Shown here: positions 34,261 through 47,337 of the stretch, in pieces
Position numbering within the stretch: position 1 is the first letter of the stretch
Layout of the letters: every line of letters begins with the position of its first letter
DNA from: Eutrigla gurnardus
Taxonomy: Eukaryota > Chordata > Actinopteri > Perciformes > Triglidae
DNA: 64,000 nt
Assembly: GCA_963514095.1 (NCBI GenBank)
Contig: OY741280.1
Coordinates: 19,613,054-19,677,053, forward strand
Reading direction: 5' to 3'
Made by a program: the position numbers and the translations under genes
Notes under the pieces: generated by a model
What the model was told of the DNA's origin: nothing
Database searches by the model: none
What the model saw: only the letters and a program-made list of their open reading frames with translations

Positions 34261-35999
34261 CAGACCACCAGGCGCGTCCCGGGAGAAACGGCAGCTCTCT
34301 GAAATGTGTTCACCAACACCACGCTAACGTTTGGACGTTCTTTACACGCTAAGATACTTAACAAAAGTCCTGAATTTGTGAAAAAACTAAGTTTGACTCA
34401 CATCATCTCATCGAGGCCCAATGAAACATTTGTTTCACTTCCTCGGGTGGGATCACTCAAATGTGTTATTTCACATAAGTTAATAAAAGGAAGGCAATTA
34501 ATAACATTTGAATACGTTTTTTGCCATTGAATTTCAAAAAGTGATGTGCTGGGCTCTGATTTTTGAATACCATGAATTAGCAGCCCAGATAATGAGGTCA
34601 GGTATTGATTAGTAACTATTCTTTCTGAAACTGTGACTTCGACTGTATAAAAGTCACCTTTAGCCGGATTCATCTTGTACTTTGATGACAGGTGAAGCAG
34701 GATTTTCATTCCCAAGAGCCTGAGAAGGTTCACAATCCCCCACAGAAAAGCCATTATCACAATGAAAAGGTGGTAAGTGTGCACTTATTTTGCACCATAG
34801 AAATGGTAGAGCAGCGTAGTGTATATGGCTTTCAACTCCCACGTCTTCCGGTAGACCTCCATTTATCTCTCATGAGAAAATCACCAAAAATAAAACAGGT
34901 GGCAATCTAAGTGTCAGACGTTCTTATTTGCATGAGTGCAGCACTTCGCTGATAGTGTTTCTGTAACAACGCTCCTCAGGTGAACGTCACCTCGACCACA
35001 TTGGGCCTCACGCAACAATCACTCACACAAACAGATTTGCCTCCCGGCTACGTGGGATTTTCACAGAATTTCCCTGAGATACGGATCGTATTCAGAAGCT
35101 TTCCAGACATCTCGTGTGAATCATGGCGTTAGTTTGCCTCTCTCCACCGAGAGGAAATTATCATATCTCAAATGAGTCACAGACCTTTAGGAGGATGGGC
35201 TTTTTGGCATCTAACTATCATACTATTAATATTTCCTGGTTCCAGGTCCACGAACATGACTACTGACGCCGTTAAACTCGTCCTCATCGTGGTCTGTCGT
35301 TTCCCGACAGCAGGACCCGAATCTCCAATGATTTGACTCTTTCACTTCAAGGATACATTAATTCATTCATATCTGCAAATTCAAATCCAAACATTTCTCA
35401 CATATCTCTGAGGAGTCAGAATATTTCAAGAAAAAAAGAAATATGAAAATAAATCAAGGTTAAGTTAATCATAGTCGTGCGTCATAATATATTTTTTAAA
35501 ATCCACCAATTTATGAGAATCAATTAATTATAGTTCAAGATAAAGGTTATCGTAGTATGAGAAAATAGTCATATTTAATATGATTTAATATTATATTTCA
35601 AGGGAAAAGTTGTGATAGAAGAGAAAGGCCATAAAAGACTTAATATTTCAAGAGAAAAGTCATAATAATACAATAGTAAATTTGTAATTTAATGAGTCAT
35701 AATTAAAAAAAAAAGTTATGTGATGAGATTTGAGGATATTTCAGAATGTGTCACCCCATATATAACATAATTACAGCGTTGATGAATATGAATGCAGGCA
35801 GCTGCTGACGTAGAAGATTTAAGCTTGATAAACTTCATGGATGAACCAAAGTTAGACACAAGTTCAGCTCTGTGTTTGTCTTTTATTCCTGCTCAATGCA
35901 GCAGGAAACACGGCCGGGTGTATCGTGGAGAAATGAAAGAGTTCCCACAGCGTCCTTCAGTTACACATTAAATAGCAAGAGCTCCAACAGCAGGTGAAG

Positions 36000-36520
36000 A
36001 ACAGAGGCTCCATACGTCAGGTCCTTGTTTTCAAAGGGCCCACCTTGGCGGCTCACTCCAAGCTCCTTTTGTTCGACAACAACAAGCACATGCATTTGTG
36101 AGCGGCGAAGTCGGCCGGCATCGACGGGACGAGGAGGGGAAACGGCATATTCAAGAGCAGCAAACGGAGCAATTGTACTTGAAGCAGATCCGCCGCGCTC
36201 CTTTTCAGCGGCGGACAAAAGGCCGAGGACGGAGAAAGTGAAGCGCGACACTCGTCCGTACTCCGCGCTGAATTAAACGCTACGTCTCCGTCATATCTTT
36301 ACAAAACAAAAGCATCCGCAGCGGCCGTGTCGACGGCCTTTGTTCCACGCCTCCTTTCATGCACAGGCATTTTCTTTTCATGTCTCCGCCTTGTTGATCA
36401 AGGCTGCGTGGATCTCCTCGCAGCTCCATTGAAGAGTTTGCCTTTTCGCTATCTGATGTGCCTCGGCTGCTCGATACGCCGGCTTTCTGCCGCCGAGATC
36501 AAAGGCCAGCGAGGGATTCA
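36000..36520. other. CpG-richer block without recognised gene
   Basis: GC and CpG content rise relative to the flanks, for example around GCGGCGAAGTCGGCCGG and CGCAGCGGCCGTGTCGACG. Frames are open on both strands for up to about 115 codons but resemble nothing known. It could be a promoter-like island or an enhancer. Confidence 0.3.
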
Positions 36521-37384
36521 TCAAAAGGAATTATTCAAAAAGAGGAGAAGAGGATCTATATATAAAAGATCTAGCTCGGAACAAATAAGATGGTTATCCA
36601 ATATTGGTAGAAAGGAGAGAATATTCACGATTCAAAAAGGGAATGTGGATCACAATTCAGCTGTTAAGCTTTGCTGAGTCAGCAGTGGTACTATGGATGT
36701 ACTACATGATATCTAGAGATTGAAACAAGTACAATATTTGCCCTTAAACGTCCACTTCAGTTCCTGCAGACCATCACATGTTCTCTCCCTTGTCCATCCT
36801 GGAAACGGAGTCAATCGGCTGATCGATGTGATTTGACAGCAACGACAACACGTGTTCCCTTAAGGTCGAAGCACACATCGGAAAACCAAAAGCACAAACT
36901 CAAAAAGCCCCGACTTGAAACGGCCGTGGATGACAAACCAATAACATTCAGTCAATTCTGGCGAGTCCTTGTGGAATTTAAAAACTCTCAATTATCATGG
37001 AAATGACAGTTTGTGCCCAGAAAGAGATCCTTAGAGACGACTTGCTTCACTACATGTAATCAATCACACTTCTGTTTATTAATCTCTCTATAGAGACAGT
37101 CTGGAGGTGACCTTTCCCACTTGTTTATCCATTATTTACTACTAATGAAGGACACAAGCACAGGAACCAATTTTTTAGTGGGGTTGTCTCACATTGATGG
37201 AACGTTTTAACTGATTATGGCTGCAATAAATAATACTAATTGTTAATAACTTGTTATTAAGCTGTTTTTTTATGAATAAATACATTTTTAAATCTATATA
37301 TTTTGCATGAAAGTGTCCATGAGGAGTTTCCAGATGGTCAGATTGCTTGTATTTGCTGACCAGGCGGCATCCTCCATTCCACAT

Positions 37385-37470
37385 TTCTGAAAAGTGAAGC
37401 TAAAGCTGAAGTGCCTTAAACTTGCATTCTTTCCAAAGGCCATCAGGGGGCGACTCAAGAGAGGATGTGT
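37385..37470 (-). repeat. Dispersed element family A, copy 4 (end fragment)
   Basis: TCTGAAAAGTGAAGC, GTGCCTTAAACTTGCATTC and GGCCATCAGGGGGCGACTC are the reverse complement of one end of the family. Only this roughly 85-bp end module is present, as at 62815. Confidence 0.8.
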
Positions 37471-37499
37471 TCCTTATTAGACCTTATTTTTAACAACGA

Positions 37500-37860
37500 G
37501 AGACAAATAATTGAGTTATGCTACAAATGTGCCTGATCAACGCGAGTATTCATTGCGACTACGTTTCCTGGCACGTAGCATTGCTCCGTTTTGTCATTTT
37601 CCACCCTTTTTTTGCCAACCTGGCACAGGGAACGGCCGTGTCTATTTCCTGATCTCTATTTTTGATCAGGCCTTTCTTCAGCCACTTGCTCCAGATCTGA
37701 CTGCTGTCCAAGTAAGTGCAGTGCCAGTCTCTGTGCCGTTACATCCACTCACACAACAAAGGGATGCGTTTAGCAGCACTGCTAAAAGCCCATTAGCGAT
37801 GACTGACATGCATTTGCCTCCTCTCCTGCGGCATGATTTCATTTCTACCTAAAAGTCTGT
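37500..37860. other. Block resembling a conserved non-coding element
   Basis: This is complex sequence with CACGTAG, GATCAGGCCTTTC, CCATTAGCGATGACTGACAT and similar motifs, no repeats, and an open frame of 113 codons that I do not recognise. The label is inferred from appearance only. Confidence 0.3.
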
Positions 37861-38129
37861 TCTCCTGGTGACGTCGGGACTCTGAATTCATTGATTAAAT
37901 GAAATCATGACCGTGTTCTAGTCCTGCTTTATGTGTAAAGTGTCCTGAGATAACTTTGACTCGTCAATTAAGGTATCCGAGTAGCTGGAGACATTTTTAC
38001 AAAGCAAAACAAATCCATCACAGAGTCTGACCCATATTTTACCAGCAGAATACATGTTTCCCTTCCTTCTAGAAACCAACTTGTGATTCATCACTCCTGG
38101 GTTGGCAGAGACAGTGAATCACTGAGCTA

Positions 38130-38460
38130 GACCGGTGGATTGCAACAATGGGGGAGGATCTGGCTCATTTCATTTCAAAGCGACGCCGGTCCATTTTAAC
38201 AAGCGCTCTTCAGTAAAACACTAAGACGAGAGTAATGTGGCCAGCCAAGCACTGAGCTCTAATTACTGATTTATTTATTTTTTTGCCAGAACAAGAAGCA
38301 AGTGGCAAATAACTGGATTACAAGGCTGAACACAAATTAATAAGGAAAGATCGGGAGACGTTCACCAGCGCTAACGCTTCTGCTACCGACGGAGACACGG
38401 AGTCGGGGAACGGCACGGTGAACAACGCCAACAAAAAGAGGAACAGAAATTAAATTAGTG
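38130..38460. other. Block resembling a conserved non-coding element
   Basis: The sequence is repeat-free with GAGCTCTAATTACTGATTTA and ACACAAATTAATAAGG cores typical of homeodomain-bound elements. There is no coding signature. Confidence 0.25.
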
Positions 38461-39824
38461 GAGTCAACATATCATTGGAGGCCTTTGAAGTGTTTCCAGG
38501 AACAGTTTATTCTCATTACTATTAATTCTTCACAACTGTACCCACTTTTAACAAAGATTTAACATCCAATACGTATCTAGTGTCACTTCAACCCTTTTAG
38601 GAAGGCAATACATTTTTTAATACGTAGTGAAATCATGTCCCTTATTGGTCTCTGGAGCCAAATGGCTTCAAGTGCTCATGTAAGTGAGTTTGAGAAGATA
38701 TAAGTGTATTAATTAAATTAGGGATACACTGGTTATGAACCATGAAATGAAATGTACATTAATGTCCTTGTCCTAGTTAACTGTTAATAAATGCAAAATA
38801 AGGTGTGTATTATTCTTAATATAGTTTAAGTATAAGTTTAAAATTATATAAAGTTAAAGTTTAAAAAGGATATGATAGGCAAGTTATTTAAACTCAATAA
38901 ATGTGATTGTGAATAATGTATAATTCCATTATATAAAAAACTTTATTTATATAACATTCTGTTATAAACATTCTGTTAACTGTTAACACTATTCTTATGT
39001 GTTTATAAATGTCTTACAATCTAAAAACAACATGTTTAGAATGCAATTATTAACAAAAATCTAGTCTTATTATGTGTTAATAAGCATCTAATAAGGACAT
39101 ATGAGGGCCTTATTGCCTATTAAGTAACATGTATTACACTTACAATATATAAATATAGATAATTAAGTGTCATTTCTATGAACATAACCACACACACACA
39201 CGGTTGTAATGTATTTGCCAAGTAGATTTCTGTAGACATCGTGGTAATATTGTTATCTTAATAATAATAATAATATTTGAGCCTCGCTGATCGTGCAGTG
39301 AAAATCTGATATTGTGGCAGCCCTCTGCCTCCAGGCATCGTCAATAATTAATCTAGTTTTTAAAGTTAAAAAGCACCTGAAATCAACATTCGTCAGAAGA
39401 TGAAGAAGTCACCCTGATGACTAACCACTGATGGAGCAGGTGATTTCCCCCTATAGACGCGGCTCCTCCCCATGAATCCACATTACAGTCAGTCGCCATA
39501 ACACTCAAACACAGAGCGCTCACGCCGATGCAGCGTAGGGAAGAGTTGAAGCGGCGTCCGGGGTGTCTGAGCAATTAGCTGACGAGCATCATCAACTACT
39601 AGATTCATTACATGTCAGAGTCAAAGTCACCAACAGAACGTTAAGCTGTCTGATCTTCAGTCGGAAGGTTTGGGATTTCTTTCATCCATCGTCTAATTGG
39701 CACCACAATAATCAGAAACCACAAAAACAACCATAAAAAGATGTTTGCATTTAACATGACAACAGAAAATTGGCATTGAATCGAATTCATGCTGCAGAGT
39801 TTGATTCCTGTTTGGAAACATTTA

Positions 39825-40175
39825 CAGCTAAGTGTTAAAATCATCTTAGTAGTAAACTGCATTCTTAGCCTGATAGCGATCTGGCAATCAGCAGGTAGCC
39901 CCGCCCCCTAAAGCATCCCCTGCTTCCTGGTCTGGTGGACTGTAAATGGACCATAATGTACTAAATGAACATCATGCTGGACTGAAGAAGACTTGAAACT
40001 CAAGATTGAGACCATAAACTCATGTTTACGGCGATAATAAATCACTCCATGCAATCAGACTTCTTTTTACAACCAGAGGAGTCGCCCCCTGATGGCCAGT
40101 AGACAGAATGCAACTTTATGGCACTTCAGCGTTCACTTTTCAGAACCAGAGGTTGCCACCGGGTTCATAAAATAT
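39825..40175 (+). repeat. Dispersed element family A, copy 5
   Basis: The landmarks run from AGCTAAGTGTTAAAATCATC through GTAGCCCCGCCCCCTAAAGC, GGACCATAATGTACTAAATG, GACTTGAAACTCAAGATTGA and GAGTCGCCCCCTGATGGCC to a CAGAACCAGAGGTTGCC edge. The first third of the full element is missing. Confidence 0.88.
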
Positions 40176-40754
40176 TGCACAAGCCAGTAACGCAGACCTC
40201 TTGGGACACGTTGAGTCACCTCGAATCAACAGAAGCCCAGACGGGAACATCGCAGGGGAGGTACAACATCTACAGTGTCGAAGCAAAACAGAACAAGAAG
40301 AAGGGAGTGTTAAAGGACAGCTGAATTAAAGAACAAGACGGATAATACCTCGGCGGCGCCGGGCAACAAAACGGCGATGAGGCAGCGAGACGGGCGTGAG
40401 CAGAACGTAAACAGACGGAGAGTCTCTCTGTGCCGAAACCAAGAGAGAGGAGCAGAACTGGATGCTGGGCTCTGGGGTCAGAGGGCAGGATGCCATGTAC
40501 CGGCACGCCACGCCCCCAAATCACACAATCCGTCTGCTCGCCGCCGCCATTCAAACCCAGGATTCCTCTCTCTCTCTGGTGATGACAGCTCCATCATATT
40601 AACATATAGAGAACCGCTGTGACTGGGCATCTGCAGGTAGTGTGTGTGTGTGTGTTTGATCTCAGGCTGTCCTTGCCGTGCCCCCCATCTCGCTCTCTCT
40701 GTAAACACACATGCAACACACACACACACAAGGCGGCCTGTGTTGGCAGTTGAC

Positions 40755-40758
<4 letters not shown>

Positions 40759-40813
<55 letters not shown>
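40759..40813. repeat. (CA)n microsatellite
   Basis: A perfect CA run of 55 bp, with shorter TG and CA runs at about 40640-40655 and 40719-40730. Confidence 0.97.
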
Positions 40814-40815
<2 letters not shown>

Positions 40816-42639
40816 GAGAGCCCCCAGCTGTTTCCAGTCTCTCTCCTGTCGAACCAACAGACACTGCAGATGGATCTCCTCAACTGGAGCCGTCAGCCCC
40901 CCTCCCCCCTCTCTCCCCCCTCCCCCCCTGCCCTCAGACTGACTCTCCCTTCACTTGCCTCTCTTATCTACTGTTCTCGTCATCCACTGGCCTCCTGCTG
41001 CTGTTTTGCGTCTTTCTCTCCATCCTGTCTCATCCTCCAGACCAGAGAACATAAACAACCTTCACACAAAAAAAATTATCTTAAAAAGTTTCAATAGGAT
41101 TTAAATGTTGTTTATTCAAAGTTACTATGTTGAAATGTGGAAGGAGTTAGATGTCGTAAAAATGTCTAAACTCTACTTGACTTAATTATTTTTGTAATAA
41201 TTATTGTTGAATTCTGAATATATAATATTAAATTATCAACAGAATGAAGCTGCTTTTAGACTGAAAATGAACATTTTAGAGAGACCAGCAGCAGGTTATC
41301 CATTTCCAGGTCCCGGTCCACTGTGACACTACATTTTTATTTACTTCCTCTCTCTCCTTCCCGACGCATCACGCCATCTCGTTTTATCCATCCACGTAGG
41401 AGCCGGAGAAGCTGCTGGTCATGCTAACCTCGGACTCTACCAAAGGCTTTTATTTTGTAAGTGCTCTGCCTGCAAGGACACTGGGACGAATAAACAGCAC
41501 ATTATTGGAAATGTGAAGCACACGGTTTGTTTTTCTTTCTGTTTGGGACAAATCTTTGTTCGCCCACTTTAAAGGCTGAGGGGGAAACATGTTTCCTCTC
41601 CTTCCTCTAGTCGATCGACCCATTCATTTTCAAAAGGGACTACTTCTTCAGGAGGAAGCTGTTTATCCAGCATGGACTGCTGCTTCTGTTAAACGTTGCT
41701 GCTGAATCTTTAGAAACGACAACATGATATCCAATATATTTGTTCCGTCATGGATTCTAACAAACCTTTTTTCTGTTGATTTCACAAAGTTTATATATTC
41801 CCGATCCATATTTGATGATTTCTACACACCACCACAGGCGAGACGTTCCGTTGGTAACGGGGTCGAGAGGGAATTTCCCGAGCAAACAGCTGCTAACTGC
41901 TTTTTCTCCCCGTGGTGTGTTGATTGTTTGTTTGGGGGTCTGCCGAAGCCCGTCGGAGGGATTATATCGTGTGTGCATCACATCCGTGGGGATTGGTTGA
42001 GGACACGTTCTGTGCAAACAGTGAGGGAGAGTAAATACATAAAGAAGGTCAGCGGGGTCACATGACCTTTCAGGGCTACTGAAGGTCGCCTGAGCCGTCA
42101 TGGGATATTCATCAGGGGGAACCGTATCAGGTTTTTGCCCTGAATGGATGATTCTGTTTGGGAACAGGAACACACACTGTATTCTGTCAAATTCATTGCA
42201 ATTAAACTCATTAAAATCCAGAAGATGTGACTTTTGCCGGTCTTAACAACCAACCAGGGCCGTGTGTCCACATAACGCCGTCTTCTGAGCGCTTCAGTTG
42301 AAAATCTACTTTTTAAAAGAGTGTTTTTTTTAAATGTTCTCTAACAGCTGGGGCGAGGCGCTGCCAGGAGTCCTCTCTGCCAGAGAACGACGCTGACATC
42401 AGTCCTGGACCTCGCCGAGGCTCAAATCCCTGCAGCCAGGTTGAGGAATGTGGTGGGAAACGTTACAGAAGAGTGTTATAACAGCAGATGTGTGCGTTTT
42501 ATTCCATGAATACAGAGAGGGCTGTTAGTTTAGACGTTTCCAGAGATTCAAAGGTGTCATTTTAAAGACTCAGTTGCTCATATAAAGTGAACAAGAAACA
42601 CTAATAAACATTGACAACATGTCGTTAAATGAAACCACA

Positions 42640-43060
42640 GAACAAACAGACACTCTCTCTCTCCCTATACGCCTCCTGGTTATCTCTCGCCCTCACCTTC
42701 CCTCAGGCTCATTCGACTCTCTCGACTCCACCTCTCCTCTTCTTTCCTCGTCTCTGTTTTTTAGTCTGAGTTGTCACCTCCCTCAAACACACACATCTCC
42801 TCAAGGTCGGCCTCCTCTCTCAGAAACCCGCTGTCACCCCCCCGCCACTCTCTTTCTCCCTCTCCCTCTTTCATCTCCATCATGTTGTGTGCTCCTCTTC
42901 ATCTCTCGCCCCTCCACGCCACTTTCCCCGGCTTTCATCTGCTCCTGGCGTCGACTCAGCCTCCTCTCATCCAACGGCCCGTTGCACGGCTCATTTTCCT
43001 CAAAGCTCTCTCTCCCTCTCAGTCCCCTTTTTGACACTTTCTCTTCTCTGATTTTTCAAG
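42640..43060. other. Pyrimidine-rich low-complexity stretch
   Basis: The plus strand is rich in CTCTC, TCCTC and CCCTC. An open frame of 184 codons (42619-43173) is a composition artefact rich in Ser, Pro and Leu, without similarity to known domains. Confidence 0.7.
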
Positions 43061-44519
43061 TTCTCCAGAAGAGCAATCACCACAGGCTCTCACGTCGCCG
43101 AGGCGAGCTTGACCTCAGTCGTGTCCGTCCAGAAAGGTACTTTCTACGCGACTACAAAGCCGGCGGGTCGTGACTTGTGTGGGTAATCTCACGGTGCCGC
43201 CGTGCAGCCTTACTATTATCTTGTTATTGAAATGAATTCATGTTTCTTCCCATGCCACACACAAGGAAGCCACATGTTTGCTTCAGGGCTTTCAACCGAC
43301 TCTCATGCAAACCCATCCGCCCCACGTCAACCAAAACAATCATACAAGCACAACCAGACCAGCTGTTTCCCTTCTTCCCAGTATCTGAAGACCAGGATTC
43401 TCTTTAACAACATTAACCGATGAATCTTATAAGAGCTTTTATTGTGGAGGTGAACCTCGTCCTCCCGATGGTCGTTAATTAAGGCTAATTAAGTCCTGAA
43501 CTACATCGGTGGCGGAGCCTCCGAGGGATCTGAGAACGCTTCTTCATGTCAGGACTTGTTAAAGTGAGCGCCGCTCCCCGTCGGACAGCAGCTGCCCAAT
43601 ATGGCAGAACGCCGCGGCGCTGTAATGATCTCGCCACGGCGGTGACCTTGGTCTGGGTCACAAAACGCCAGCACTTTAACTTGAAGGTGGATGAACGCAG
43701 CAGTGTGACGCATTCCTGTGTAATATTATGTCTTGGAAAGTTGTTTTGATTCTAACTTCATCAAAGTTCTTCTTTAAATGAGTAGAAAATTAATCTCCAA
43801 TACTTCATGAAGGAAAATCAATTTGAAACATAATTAAAATTACAGAAAGCATTTTATTTATATGGACAGAAAATTACTGCTAAAATTAAAGAATTGAAAA
43901 TATGTTTCCAAAGCTGGCTCTTTCTTTCTAACATAACCTAACTCTACTATGTTTCCGAATATGAATCTGAATGAGGTCTGAATGTGAATTATTATTATAA
44001 TTATTAATAATATTATAAATGTGTGTTTTGTATACAGCACATTCACAATATGCACTTTGCGACACGGAAAGAAAATCCCACATTTCTGGTCGGATGGAGA
44101 TGATGATGATATCAACAGATATAACGTCAACCAACAACAGTGGAAAACTTTGACAAAAACACATTTTGACACAAAGTATGTAAATCAATGTGACGAGCAG
44201 CTGCTGCCGTCGTGTTGATGTTTTAAACGACATGTTGGGACATCGACCCGTCAATCAGCTGCAGACGGCGTGGAGTTCAGTTACCGCGGCGATGACGACG
44301 TGGTGGCGGCGTTAAATGGAATATGAATGTAAAGGATGATAATAATTGGAATATTCATTTTCAAGTTAACAGCTTAGGAAAAGTGTCTTTTTCACAAGTC
44401 ACATCAGGAATATTTGGTTAATTTAAACATCGTTAATGTGCACGGTAACATATATATTTCTACACGTTTGTTTTTCTCCCATCATTCACAGCTGCCTCAC
44501 CTCGTCACCCTGTTTTCAA

Positions 44520-44860
44520 CGTGTCAGTGTCACAGCTTTTTAACTATTTCTGTCTCCTCCTCAGCGACTCTTTCACTGGAGCCGTCACTCATCCGTTACC
44601 GTCGCTCTTCATCCCCGACAGCGTTTCTCTTCCATCCATCTGTCCTCAAGTCTCTTTGACTCTTTTCTCTCCTCAACTATCATTTTTCTTTTCCTTCTTT
44701 GTCACTCGGATTTTTGCAGTTTCTCCCTCAATTTCTTTTTTTTATCGTATCGTTCTGTCTCTCTCTCCCTCCCCTCCCTCCTTGTCACTCCTCCTTCACT
44801 GTCGCTCTCCGTCTCATTCTTCCCACATTTTTATCTCTCCCTATGTGCCACTTTATGCCC
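44520..44860. other. Pyrimidine-rich low-complexity stretch
   Basis: The CT-rich plus strand leads into the TG repeat at 44879. The open frame across it is Ser/Leu/Pro-rich and not considered coding. Confidence 0.7.
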
Positions 44861-44876
44861 ATCATTTGTCCTGTTT

Positions 44877-44878
<2 letters not shown>

Positions 44879-44914
<36 letters not shown>
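44879..44914. repeat. (TG)n microsatellite
   Basis: A perfect TG run of 36 bp. Confidence 0.97.
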
Positions 44915-44915
<1 letters not shown>

Positions 44916-45049
44916 TTTATCTGTGTGTGCATGTGCGGTTGTGTGTCTAAGCTATATAAAGCAACGTACTGAGAAAATTAAAAAGAGATTCAACGTTTTT
45001 TTGGTGTTTGACGGATGGAAAATTAAGTGTATGCTGGTGCATGAAAACC

Positions 45050-45052
<3 letters not shown>

Positions 45053-45099
<47 letters not shown>
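45053..45099. repeat. (TG)n microsatellite
   Basis: A perfect TG run of 47 bp. Confidence 0.97.
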
Positions 45100-45101
<2 letters not shown>

Positions 45102-45392
45102 ACGTCAGTGACAGAGACCAGTAGCAAGGCCGAGAGAGAGAGAGAGGCAGTTACGTACTTCCTCTGCTCCATGCAGGCTGATGCATGCGTGAGTGCAACC
45201 ATGTGTGCACATATGAGAATAACATGCATGTGTGCGTTCATGTAGGTTACGGTATAATATCCATCTGTGCGTGTGTTAAATCACATGATGCTAAAGCACA
45301 CGAGAAACATCCATCGCGTCTCTGCCGAGAGTCGAGCTCTTCAGCGGCTTCATCGCTCGACTTCACCAGAAAAGCATGCTGGAGAATATGAC

Positions 45393-45395
<3 letters not shown>

Positions 45396-45435
<40 letters not shown>
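45396..45435. repeat. (TA)20 microsatellite
   Basis: A perfect TA run of 40 bp, self-complementary and able to form a cruciform. Confidence 0.97.
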
Positions 45436-45438
<3 letters not shown>

Positions 45439-46063
45439 CTAGTTCTATACTGGATGTTGGAATTCCAGTGCATTTCAAAGGCTTTTCACTGAAAGGATCA
45501 AACAAAAGCAGGTATTTATATAATGGCAGGAACAAAAGCCGGCTGATATATGAAGAAAAAGAAATATCAGCGGTGGCGTGATGGTTCATAAATGATTGAG
45601 CATCACATAGCCTTGTCACACTGTACACATAACGCTGTATTTCACTTCAAAAGAAATACTGTGAAGTAGCTCAACCAAACAGCAAAGCCAATAAAAACGG
45701 TGTTTCGGTATGAAGATGAGCATTCATCGGCACATTCACACAGAAGATACGGAGCATGTCGGTGTTTATCTGATGAATGAATATTTCATGTCTTATTAAC
45801 TCTGGTGGACGTGGTCATCATGACATCAGGACTGCGGTTTTGAATCCTCTAATAGGTCTTCAGTGATATCAGCGTCTGGTATTCAGAGTAGGGGGTTCAT
45901 GTCTTTACCATCGTGGGATTCTAGATCTCAGGAATCTGATGGCGGATTAGCGAGCCAATGGGAAACACAGCTTCCATTCACATGATGGGTGTCGGATTAA
46001 GTCCTATATATGCGAACTACTTCATCAGTCAATTTTTAAACTATGAGGCTGCTAGGCTCCTCC

Positions 46064-46065
<2 letters not shown>

Positions 46066-46111
<46 letters not shown>
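46066..46111. repeat. (TG)n microsatellite
   Basis: A perfect TG run of 46 bp. Confidence 0.97.
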
Positions 46112-46112
<1 letters not shown>

Positions 46113-47337
46113 TGGGCAACGTGTCGGAGGCATTTCGTCGGCAAAGACAGGAACGCGCTCTTCTGTACGAGGGGAGTCCACTTTCTGTTTAGCACTCGTT
46201 TGATGTGTAAAATGTGCACAAAGGGCCTCTAAAAGCAGCCAACCTGAAACAAACCGCCCCGTTCAAGGACATCGTTACGTCCGGCCTTCCTCCCTCCGTC
46301 TGTTTCTCACGCTCGTCTAATTACCGGACCGGCCTGGAAATGCGTCTCACTTGAGAAAAGTGAGTGTAATAATAGCTTTAAACCCCTCGCCCGCTGATTA
46401 CGCCGATGTTTGTGGCTCTTAGATAACAGCGAGCACATCAAAGGACGGCGAGCAGGTTGCACACACTCTGGGCAATTTGTCCACATTTAACAAGACAGGT
46501 AAAATCACTGTATTCCTTTCAAGTTCTACCGCAAAAATATAGCATTACCATCTTTGATGCGTGTGATGAATTATCCAGGAAAGAGGGGTTGGAAGCCCAC
46601 CACCTCCCCGTCTACCAGTTACCTCCTGAAGAGCTAAAACACAGCGCTAATTAGTCCCTAGACCGCGTCGAGGCGAGCTAACAAGCTAGCACTTCCCTGA
46701 GCACCAAGGTGGTTCATTCTCAGCCGCCGTGTCTGACAGCGTGTTTGTTTGCTCGCTTTAAAGAGGCGGCCTGCACGTTACTCATCACCGCCATTAAAAA
46801 AAACAGTAGGTTCAACCTGCAGGGGGCTTTAGCTGAAAAAGGGCCGTGTGAACCCAAACGATGAAAGTTGCCACCAACAAACACCTCAAAGGCGAGCTAG
46901 TTTGCGGCGCTAACTACGCGCCGATGAGTTGTGTTGACTCGGAGGGCACACGCCCGCTTCCCTTTGAAAGGTGAGGAGCTTAATAAGCCCTTGTTTTCTC
47001 CTCCGCTGCAGCGCCGACACTCTGCAGCAGCTCCGTGAAATCCAACACATGCAGCCAATTAAAATTCACAGCGAGGCGGGGAACGCGCGGTCACGCAGGA
47101 ATGCAGGAACGCAGGAACGAGTTGACGGGAAAAATGTTTCTGTGTTGTGTCTGCGGGGGCCGTCGGACCACGATGCATCATCAACCAACGCACTCGCAAG
47201 GAAAACGAGGAACACCTCGAGGGTTTAGAACGGCTTCATCGGCACCTCTGAGGAGATGGAGGACATGAAGAACCCAACTGTTTCTTTGAGCTTGGAATAA
47301 AAAGTAAAACATCAGCCCTGACTTCACAATTCTCTCC

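Noticed and set aside
34398..34784. Minus-strand 128-codon frame with a hydrophobic N-terminus considered as a signal-peptide exon
   Set aside because: No good donor in phase 1 follows the hydrophobic part, and the remaining sequence has no recognisable similarity.
42619..43173. Plus-strand 184-codon open frame
   Set aside because: The Ser/Pro/Leu-rich translation is explained by pyrimidine-rich low-complexity DNA.
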